A stretch of DNA of 5,048 nucleotides, from NCBI GenBank assembly GCA_030617525.1, contig JAUWVG010000225.1, positions 1-5,048 on the forward strand, written 5' to 3'. Source of the DNA: Candidatus Aminicenantota bacterium. GTDB taxonomy: Bacteria; Acidobacteriota; Aminicenantia; Aminicenantales; Aminicenantaceae. Below are positions 1-5,048 of this stretch, piece after piece; position 1 is the first letter of the stretch, and every line of letters begins with the position of its first letter. Both the position numbers and the translations under genes were made by a program. The notes beneath the pieces are model-generated. The model did no database searches. It was not told the origin of the DNA and saw only the letters and a list, made by a program, of their open reading frames with translations.

Positions 1-1
1 C

Positions 2-1252
2 ATGCCCCCTCCCGAAAAAGTTTTTATTCCACTCCACCAGCATTTTGGCAGCCCCGCAAAAGCCGTTGTGCAGAAAGGAGAGGAGGTTCTTCTCGGGCAA
101 AAAATCGGAGCGTCCACTGCTCTCTTTTCCGCGGATGTGCATGCCAGTGTCTCAGGAAAGGTCTTGGCTATTGACGGCTACAACCATCCTCTCGGAAAAC
201 CGGTTCAAACTGTCTCCATTGCCAACAATGGTGAAGACAACCCTGATCCTGGAATTTCTGGCACCGAAAATCCCTTCACTCTGTCCCCGGAACAAATCAG
301 GACAAAAGTGAAGGAGGCCGGGATTGTGGGCTTGGGAGGCGCAGGATTCCCAACAGCAGTCAAGCTGTCTCCTCCAAAGGACAAGCCGATCGACACCGTC
401 ATCATTAACGGCTGTGAATGTGAGCCCCTGCTCAACGCCGATTACAGACTCTTGATTGAGTTTGCCGACCAGGTCCTCCAGGGGGCTGAACTTGTCCGGA
501 TCGCCACCAATGCCGGCCGAATTATTGTCGGGATTGAAGACAATAAGAAGGATGCTTTTACCCTCTTTAAAGACAAGACTCAGGATTCCCAAATAGAGGT
601 TGTCCTTCTTAAAACAAAATATCCACAAGGTGCAGAAAAAAATCTAATTTATGCCCTCCTCGACCGGGAGGTCCCCAAGGGAGGGCTTCCCTTCGATGTT
701 GGGGTTGTGGTCCAGAATGTCGGAACAGTCAAAGCCATCTGGGACGCCGTAAAAACAGGCCGGCCACTCTATGAGCGCGCCCTAACCGTATCCGGATTTG
801 GTGTCAAGAATCCCAAAAATTTGATGGTCAGGATCGGAACTCCGTTCAAGGATGTACTGGAATTCTGCGGCGGACAAGAAAACGAAGCGAATATCCTTGT
901 TATGGGCGGCCCCATGATGGGGCTTTCCCAGTGGACTTCAGACGTTCCCGTCATAAAAGGAACCTCCGGGATTCTCTCTTGGCAGGCCACTCCCGTTGCC
1001 TTTGTCCACAACTGCATCCAGTGTGCGCGGTGCATTGGACACTGCCCCATGAACCTTATTCCCACACAACTTATGAAATATGCGAAAAATGACCATATCA
1101 AAGAAGCGGAAGAATGGGGAATTATGAACTGCGTGGAATGCGGCTGCTGTCAGTACACATGCCCTGCCGGCATTCCCCTGGTCCATTGGATCCGCCTGGG
1201 AAAAAACAACGTGATGATTGAAAAAAGAAAGAGAGTGCACGATGACAGATAA
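2..1252 (+). CDS. rnfC: RnfC, NADH-binding Fe-S subunit of the Rnf complex (5' partial)
   Basis: Peripheral cytoplasmic subunit where electrons from ferredoxin reach NAD+. Numbered from the first ATG in the window: a barrel-sandwich (biotinyl-like) segment at about residues 5-57; the Gly-rich nucleotide/FMN motif GLGGAGFPT at 110-118; the conserved CECEP at 138-142; an SLBB-like region at about 239-295; MGGPMMG at 301-307; then two classical [4Fe-4S] motifs, C338/C341/C344/C348-Pro and C377/C380/C383/C387-Pro. The protein ends at TAA 1250-1252 shortly after the conserved helix WIRLGK. Family members usually begin with a stretch of some 20-30 residues (GGIHPPE-like) before the PLxQHxGxPA motif, which here starts almost at once. 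The ATG at position 2 is therefore probably an internal Met and the true start lies left of the window. The 3' end overlaps rnfD by 11 bases. Product identity is very secure; only the start is missing. Confidence 0.97.
   Translation: MPPPEKVFIPLHQHFGSPAKAVVQKGEEVLLGQKIGASTALFSADVHASVSGKVLAIDGYNHPLGKPVQTVSIANNGEDNPDPGISGTENPFTLSPEQIRTKVKEAGIVGLGGAGFPTAVKLSPPKDKPIDTVIINGCECEPLLNADYRLLIEFADQVLQGAELVRIATNAGRIIVGIEDNKKDAFTLFKDKTQDSQIEVVLLKTKYPQGAEKNLIYALLDREVPKGGLPFDVGVVVQNVGTVKAIWDAVKTGRPLYERALTVSGFGVKNPKNLMVRIGTPFKDVLEFCGGQENEANILVMGGPMMGLSQWTSDVPVIKGTSGILSWQATPVAFVHNCIQCARCIGHCPMNLIPTQLMKYAKNDHIKEAEEWGIMNCVECGCCQYTCPAGIPLVHWIRLGKNNVMIEKRKRVHDDR
1231..1235 (+). promoter_or_regulatory. Weak ribosome binding site for rnfD
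   Basis: A purine run ending in GAGAG lies six bases before ATG 1242, inside the last codons of rnfC. It is a weak Shine-Dalgarno match but supports 1242 over the upstream TTG at 1218. Translation is probably helped by coupling to rnfC. Confidence 0.45.
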
Positions 1253-2216
1253 AGCTCTTTTGCTTGAATCGTCCCCGCACTTTAGAGACCAGGATTCCGT
1301 CCCGAAAATCATGTACGCCGTCATTCTCAGTCTTCTCCCGGCTGTCCTGGCGTCCATCTATTTTTTCAGATGGCGAGCCCTTTTGCTTTATGCCTGCTGC
1401 ATTTTCGCCGGGCTGGCTACGGAAGCGCTTTTTCTATGGATAAGGAAAAAACCCATGAATTCCCTGTGGGATGGATCGGTTGTCATCACCGGACTTCTTC
1501 TGGCGATGACCCTCCCGCCGTCTCTCTCTTTAGATTCTGCCGTCATCGGGGCTGTTGTGGCCGTTGGACTAGGGAAACACGTCTTTGGAGGCCTGGGATA
1601 CAACATTTTTAATCCGGCGCTGGTAGGCCGTGCCTTCCTTCAAACAGCCTTTCCTGTTGCCATGACCACCTGGACCGCCCCGGCAACCCTCTCTGTCGAT
1701 GCAGCCACATTTGCCACTCCCCTAGGCAATCTGAAGTTTGAAGCCGCCCTCACCGAGGGAACCCTCTCCCCGGTCATAGATCTGTTCTGGGGGAATGTCG
1801 GAGGAAGCTTAGGAGAGACTTCGGCCATTGCCCTTTTGATCGGAGCGGCCTTTCTCTTTTATAAAAAGGCCATTGACTGGCGAATTCCTACAGGAATCAT
1901 CCTTTCTTTGACAGTTTTTACCGGCATTTTCTGGCTGGCCAGTCCCGAGACATATGCCTCCCCGCTGTTCCACCTGATGGCCGGAGGCTTGATCATCGGA
2001 GCTTTTTTTATGGCCACAGATATGGTTACGTCTCCCATTACTCCAAAGGGAACCTTGATTTTTGCTTTGGGCATTGGGCTGCTTGTTGGATTGATCCGTC
2101 TATTTGGGGGCCTTCCCGAAGGAGTTATGTTTTCTATCCTTTTTATGAATATGTTCGTGCCTCTTCTTAATCGATTTACTCGTCCCCGCATTCTGGGAGA
2201 ACGGAGGAAAAAATGA
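1242..2216 (+). CDS. rnfD: RnfD, membrane subunit with covalent FMN
   Basis: Integral membrane subunit of Rnf, 324 residues, normal for the family, homologous to NqrB. Start ATG 1242 is chosen because it gives the usual N-terminus (short lead, then SSPH at residues 10-13). A TTG at 1218 in the same frame would add eight residues and is less likely. Several long hydrophobic segments cover most of the protein. Family signatures: NPALVGRAF at 124-132; DAATFATPL at 153-161, where T159 is the expected site of phosphoester-linked FMN; TDMVTSP at 259-265; and RLFGGLPEG at 286-294 near the end of the last helices. The tail is basic (RRKK). The motif before T159 reads TFAT rather than the S/T-G-A-T seen in well-studied relatives, so the flavin link is inferred. 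The start overlaps rnfC by 11 bases and the stop overlaps rnfG in ATGA. Confidence 0.96.
   Translation: MTDKALLLESSPHFRDQDSVPKIMYAVILSLLPAVLASIYFFRWRALLLYACCIFAGLATEALFLWIRKKPMNSLWDGSVVITGLLLAMTLPPSLSLDSAVIGAVVAVGLGKHVFGGLGYNIFNPALVGRAFLQTAFPVAMTTWTAPATLSVDAATFATPLGNLKFEAALTEGTLSPVIDLFWGNVGGSLGETSAIALLIGAAFLFYKKAIDWRIPTGIILSLTVFTGIFWLASPETYASPLFHLMAGGLIIGAFFMATDMVTSPITPKGTLIFALGIGLLVGLIRLFGGLPEGVMFSILFMNMFVPLLNRFTRPRILGERRKK
2203..2208 (+). promoter_or_regulatory. Ribosome binding site for rnfG
   Basis: GGAGGA lies four bases before ATG 2213, within the last codons of rnfD. It is a near-consensus Shine-Dalgarno sequence and fixes the rnfG start. Confidence 0.8.
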
Positions 2217-2803
2217 GCCTGTCTGCAAGGATGATCCTCGTCCTCACATGTGTCGGGCTTATTTCGGGCGGATTTCTCGCCGGCGTCGGCCTCTGGACTA
2301 AGGATAAAATTGCCTTCAACATCCAGCAGGAAATTGAACAGGCAATAAAAACTGTTGTTCCCGGCACGGCCGTCAGCGAAAAACTCCATGAAGAGCGGGC
2401 TTTCACCGTGTACGCAGGGAAGACAGAAGACGGAACTCTAATCGGTTATGCCGTCTATGCCTCAGGGACAGGATTTCAGGATACCATCACATTGATGTTT
2501 GGGACGGATATTGAACTCCAGAAATTAACCCGTCTGACGATTCTCAAGCAGACGGAAACTCCGGGTTTAGGCGCAAACATTGAAAGAGATGACCTTTTTC
2601 TCAAATTTTGGGAGGACCGAAACATCCAGGCAGATCTCACCCTGCATAAACCTGCCGCCAGCTCTCCCACTGAACTGACGTCAACCGAAATCAACACCAT
2701 AACAGGGGCTACAATTTCCTCGGAGGCTGTCCTCAACATCGTCAATCTTTCGCTAGAAAAACTCAAGGAAAAAATCGAAACCGGCCAACTAGAGGGGCGG
2801 TGA
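2213..2803 (+). CDS. rnfG: RnfG, FMN-binding electron transport subunit
   Basis: Membrane-anchored flavoprotein of Rnf, 196 residues, homologous to NqrC. It has one N-terminal membrane segment (about residues 7-28) followed by a soluble domain that in the family lies on the outer face of the membrane. The FMN-binding domain is recognised by the conserved ETPGLG at 115-120 and by TGATISS at 164-170. T167 is the expected residue for covalent attachment of FMN, which in relatives is done by the flavin transferase ApbE; no apbE gene is in this window. The start ATG 2213 has a strong GGAGGA just upstream and overlaps the rnfD stop in ATGA. The 3' end overlaps rnfE in GTGA. The assignment rests on the motifs, the length and the operon position, all of which agree. 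Confidence 0.96.
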   Translation: MSLSARMILVLTCVGLISGGFLAGVGLWTKDKIAFNIQQEIEQAIKTVVPGTAVSEKLHEERAFTVYAGKTEDGTLIGYAVYASGTGFQDTITLMFGTDIELQKLTRLTILKQTETPGLGANIERDDLFLKFWEDRNIQADLTLHKPAASSPTELTSTEINTITGATISSEAVLNIVNLSLEKLKEKIETGQLEGR

Positions 2804-3423
2804 AAAAGATGGAAGCTAAAACGCTCTCTTCCGAATACGTAAAAGGACTCTGGGATGAAAATCCGGTCTTTCGCCAGCTGTTGGGACTATGCCCGACCCT
2901 GGCCGTAACCAATGCCGTCATCAATGGGATCGCGATGGGCCTGGCCACCACATTTGTCCTTCTCCTCAGCTCTCTTGTTGTCTCCTTAATAAAGAAAGTC
3001 ATTCCCAATCAAGTCAGGATCGCCAGCTACATCGTCATCATCGCCAGCTTTGTGACCGTGGCGGACCTCTTTCTGCAGGCCTTTTTCTATCCGATATCCA
3101 AGGCCCTTGGTCCCTATGTGCCGCTGATCGTGGTCAATTGTGTGATCCTAGGCCGGCAGGAAGCGTTTTCCTCAAAAAACTCCGTCGGGCGTTCGATGAT
3201 CGATGCCCTTGGTATGAGCACCGGATTTGTCCTGGCCCTGCTGCTTCTCAGCTCTGTACGTGAAATTCTCGGGGCGGGGACTTTTCTCGGTATACAAGTG
3301 CTCGGCTCCTGGTTTAAACCTTGGATCATCATGCTGCTGCCGGCGGGAGCGTTTATCGCTTTCGGCATCCTTCTCGGTTTAGCTCTTCTTATTGAAGGCA
3401 AAACAAAAAAGAGGAGGGCCTGA
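2800..3423 (+). CDS. rnfE: RnfE, integral membrane core subunit
   Basis: Polytopic membrane subunit, 207 residues from GTG 2800, about the family length, paralogous to RnfA and homologous to NqrD. The N-terminus carries the hallmark ENPVF (residues 20-24) followed by LGLCPTLAVTNA. C31 in that motif and C114 in VVNCVILGRQEAF are the conserved Cys pair expected to help bind the intramembrane Fe-S centre shared with RnfA. Six hydrophobic segments can be traced, ending in a basic tail (KTKKRR). Two starts are plausible: GTG 2800, which overlaps the rnfG stop (GTGA) with GAGG four bases before it, or ATG 2809, giving 204 residues but with the same GAGG 13 bases away. I prefer GTG 2800 for its spacing and the overlap pattern, without certainty. 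The stop overlaps rnfA in TGATG. Confidence 0.95.
   Translation: MKKMEAKTLSSEYVKGLWDENPVFRQLLGLCPTLAVTNAVINGIAMGLATTFVLLLSSLVVSLIKKVIPNQVRIASYIVIIASFVTVADLFLQAFFYPISKALGPYVPLIVVNCVILGRQEAFSSKNSVGRSMIDALGMSTGFVLALLLLSSVREILGAGTFLGIQVLGSWFKPWIIMLLPAGAFIAFGILLGLALLIEGKTKKRRA
3411..3417 (+). promoter_or_regulatory. Ribosome binding site for rnfA
   Basis: GAGGAGG ends five bases before ATG 3423, inside the Lys/Arg-rich last codons of rnfE. It is one of the two strongest Shine-Dalgarno sequences in the window and suggests rnfA can be initiated well by itself. Confidence 0.85.
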
Positions 3424-4001
3424 TGGAGCTTTTGGCGCTTTTTATTTCGGCCATCCTGATCAACAACTTTGTCCTTTACTACTTCCTCGGCATCTGTCCA
3501 TTCCTTGGCGTGAGCAAAAAGCTGGATTCCGCCCTTTCCATGGGGCTGGCTGTGACTTTTGTCATGACCATTACGGCTGTGATGTCATGGATGATCAATA
3601 CCTGGATTCTGATCCCCTATAACATCGGCTATCTCCAGACTGTTTCCTTTATCCTGGTTATTGCCTCCCTTGTGCAGCTAGTGGAGATGTTTATCCGAAA
3701 GATGAGCCCTCCGCTTTATCAAGCCCTCGGGATTTATCTGCCCTTGATTACCACCAACTGTGCCATTATGGGGCTTGCCCTTCTTGCCGCCAGGAAAGAC
3801 TATGGTTTCTTCGAGGCCGTCGTCTTCGGCATTGGATCAGGAATCGGATTTACGCTGGCCATCGTTCTCATGGCAGGGATCCGGGAACAGCTCGACCTTG
3901 CAGATGTTCCAGAACCTTTAAAGGGTGCCGGGATTGCTCTAATCGTGGCGGGGATTATGGCTCTGGCTTTTACTGGTTTTTCAGGGATGATTAAACTATG
4001 A
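3423..4001 (+). CDS. rnfA: RnfA, integral membrane core subunit
   Basis: Polytopic membrane subunit, 192 residues, the usual RnfA/RsxA length, homologous to NqrE. Six membrane segments are visible at about 3-23, 37-58, 71-91, 99-121, 128-152 and 168-190. The signatures are NNFVL at 14-18, LGICPFLGVSK with C25, and ITTNCAIMG with C113. These two Cys residues match the pair that, with the two in RnfE, hold the [2Fe-2S] centre inside the membrane in structurally studied Rnf and Nqr complexes. It therefore sits on the electron path between RnfB on the cytoplasmic side and the flavins of RnfG/RnfD. The start ATG 3423 shares one base with the rnfE stop and has GAGGAGG five bases upstream. The stop overlaps the rnfB start in ATGA. 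Identification is secure. Confidence 0.98.
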   Translation: MELLALFISAILINNFVLYYFLGICPFLGVSKKLDSALSMGLAVTFVMTITAVMSWMINTWILIPYNIGYLQTVSFILVIASLVQLVEMFIRKMSPPLYQALGIYLPLITTNCAIMGLALLAARKDYGFFEAVVFGIGSGIGFTLAIVLMAGIREQLDLADVPEPLKGAGIALIVAGIMALAFTGFSGMIKL

Positions 4002-4840
4002 GCTTTCTTATACCAGTTCTCACCATGGCAGTCCTGAGCCTCCTTTTTTCCACCGGTCTTGTCGTGGCCTACAAAAAGCTTAAGGTCGAAGAAGACCCAA
4101 AGATTGAAGCCGTCAACGAAGCCCTTCCTCAGGCGAACTGTGGCGCCTGTGGTTTCTCCGGATGCCGGGCCTTCGCCGAAGCCGTCGTCAAGGGAAAGGC
4201 CGACTCCAACGGATGCCCTGTTGGGGGAAATGATGTCGCTGCCGAGGTTGCAGATATCCTTGGCGTCTCCGCCGGGACAGTTCTCAAGCGTGTGGCACGG
4301 CTCCACTGCCGAGGAACAAAAGAGGCTGCGGCCTCCAGAGGTCTTTATCTGGGAGTCACGACCTGTGCGGCCTCCCACCTCATTGGAGGGAACAAGCAGT
4401 GCTCATACGGATGTATGGGTTATGGAGACTGCGTGCTGGCCTGTCAGTTCAACGCCATCGAGATGGGCGAGGACGGCCTCCCTGTTGTTTTTGAGGAGAA
4501 TTGCACAGCCTGTGGAAAATGTGTGGATGCCTGCCCCCGAAACCTGTATGAACTTCTTCCCATTGAACAGAACATATTCGTCTACTGCCGGTCTCTTGAT
4601 GGCCCCAAGGTCTCTCGAAAGCTCTGTAAAAACGCCTGTATTGCCTGCGGGATATGCGCCCGCGCCTGTCCTGAGCAAATTTTTATGGAAAACAATCTGG
4701 CCGTCATCCATGATTACAAAAAAATAGATCCGGAAAAAATTCCGGCCATCGAAAAGTGCCCGACCAATGCGATTGGGCGTTTTAAAATAGAAAAAATAGA
4801 CATGAATGACGAAAAAGAGGCAGCCAGAGATGAAGGATAA
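3998..4840 (+). CDS. rnfB: RnfB, ferredoxin-accepting Fe-S subunit (long type)
   Basis: Electron entry subunit of Rnf, 280 residues, of the long Cys-rich type found in anaerobes. One N-terminal membrane anchor (about 4-24) is followed by the Fe-S (FeS/ArsC-like) domain with C48, C51, C56 and C73 in NCGACGFSGC...GCP. Next come C104 and C123, then the Rnf-specific run C135/C139/C145/C149, a ferredoxin motif C169/C172/C175/C179-Pro, C197 and C210, and a second ferredoxin motif C214/C217/C220/C224-Pro. A lone C254-Pro-T-N-A-I lies near the end. There are 21 Cys in all, enough for about five clusters. Two oddities: C149 is followed by Gln instead of the usual Pro, and the last ferredoxin half-motif around 240-254 keeps only its final Cys. 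The start ATG 3998 overlaps the rnfA stop in ATGA and has only a weak AGGGA ten bases upstream. The 3' end overlaps the next gene by 11 bases. The C-terminal tail is acidic and charged. Confidence 0.97.
   Translation: MSFLIPVLTMAVLSLLFSTGLVVAYKKLKVEEDPKIEAVNEALPQANCGACGFSGCRAFAEAVVKGKADSNGCPVGGNDVAAEVADILGVSAGTVLKRVARLHCRGTKEAAASRGLYLGVTTCAASHLIGGNKQCSYGCMGYGDCVLACQFNAIEMGEDGLPVVFEENCTACGKCVDACPRNLYELLPIEQNIFVYCRSLDGPKVSRKLCKNACIACGICARACPEQIFMENNLAVIHDYKKIDPEKIPAIEKCPTNAIGRFKIEKIDMNDEKEAARDEG
4817..4820 (+). promoter_or_regulatory. Ribosome binding site for the RseC-like gene
   Basis: GAGG lies nine bases before ATG 4830, within the final codons of rnfB. It supports this ATG as the start of the overlapping downstream gene. 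Confidence 0.55.
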
Positions 4841-5048
4841 CGGACTGGTTATCTCTGCCCGAAACAAACTGGCCGAAGTTGAAGTCCAGTGTTTCGCAGC
4901 CTGTCAAAACTGCTCGGCCCAAAGTCTGTGTTTAGGACAGAGCCAGTCGAAAGGACGTGTTTCTGCTAAAAATCCGCTCCAGGCTTTGCCCGGCGACACA
5001 GTATCCCTGGATATTCCCGAAACGATGTACAATAAAGCCCTGATCCTG
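4830..5048 (+). CDS. RseC/MucC family protein (3' partial)
   Basis: The open frame from ATG 4830 stays open to the right edge (73 codons) and begins 11 bases before the end of rnfB. The visible part fits the N-terminal half of the RseC/MucC family (called SoxR-reducing system protein RseC in enterobacteria): a short beta-rich lead (NGLVISARNKLAEVEV), then a Cys cluster C21/C25/C28/C34, then a stretch with NPLQALPGDTVSLDIPE, matching the conserved GDxVxL turn that precedes the membrane segments. The ALIL at the edge may be the start of the first transmembrane helix; family members usually have two. RseC proteins are known from sigma-E regulation in E. coli and from the Rsx/SoxR-reducing system, and occur beside rnf genes in many anaerobes. 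Here a role in Rnf assembly, redox sensing or stability is inference. The call rests on motif pattern and position and would firm up if two membrane helices follow. Confidence 0.82.
   Translation, partial: MKDNGLVISARNKLAEVEVQCFAACQNCSAQSLCLGQSQSKGRVSAKNPLQALPGDTVSLDIPETMYNKALIL

Noticed and set aside
2..4. ATG at the left edge as the true start of rnfC.
   Set aside because: The family has about 20-30 further N-terminal residues before PLxQHxGxPA, and there is no upstream sequence to show a ribosome site. The gene is treated as 5' partial.
152..628. A 158-codon open frame on the - strand inside rnfC.
   Set aside because: It is antisense to the nucleotide-binding region of rnfC and has no domain or upstream signal.
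1859..2389. A 176-codon open frame on the - strand across the rnfD/rnfG junction.
   Set aside because: No recognisable family; it reads across the reverse complement of conserved membrane-protein motifs. Chance open frame.
3800..4378. A 192-codon open frame on the - strand across rnfA and rnfB.
   Set aside because: It lies opposite two well-conserved genes, shows no motif, membrane pattern or convincing ribosome site, and is best explained as a shadow of their codon bias.
4059..4727. A 222-codon open frame on the + strand inside rnfB, in another frame.
   Set aside because: The translation is low-complexity and has no recognisable domain, whereas the rnfB frame carries all the Fe-S motifs. 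The frame is open only because of rnfB codon use.
3414..4840. The possibility that this is the Na+-translocating NADH:quinone reductase (Nqr) instead of Rnf.
   Set aside because: The presence of the Cys-rich RnfB, the Fe-S-bearing RnfC and the CDGEAB order, and no NqrA/NqrF, identify Rnf. RnfA/E/D/G only share ancestry with Nqr subunits.

Overview
The window is one uninterrupted stretch of a polycistronic operon encoding the membrane-bound Rnf complex (ferredoxin:NAD+ oxidoreductase). All genes lie on the + strand in the order rnfC (5' end cut off), rnfD, rnfG, rnfE, rnfA, rnfB, followed by the first 73 codons of an RseC/MucC-family gene that runs off the right edge. Every junction is an overlap (11, 4, 4, 1, 4 and 11 bases), so there is not one intergenic base. 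I saw no RNA gene, mobile element, CRISPR array, terminator or promoter; the operon promoter must lie left of the window.

How the genes work together, from what is known of Rnf: RnfB, with its Fe-S clusters, takes electrons from reduced ferredoxin. RnfA and RnfE form the membrane core and share an intramembrane Fe-S centre. RnfG and RnfD carry covalent FMN, and RnfC carries the NADH/FMN site and two [4Fe-4S] clusters where NAD+ is reduced. The downhill electron flow is coupled to Na+ or H+ export; the sequence does not tell me which ion. The RseC-like protein at the end belongs to a family linked to Rnf/Rsx (SoxR-reducing) systems and sigma-E regulation, and may serve assembly or regulation.

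Organism: the CDGEAB order and the long, Cys-rich RnfB are typical of anaerobes such as Clostridia, Thermotogae, Desulfobacterota and related uncultured phyla. Enterobacterial rsx operons use the order ABCDGE instead. GC content looks moderate (about half by eye). I cannot assign a phylum from this window.

This is a known system rather than a new one. The points worth a second look are a degenerate last ferredoxin motif in RnfB, a variant flavin-attachment motif in RnfD, and the RseC-family gene fused translationally to the end of the operon.
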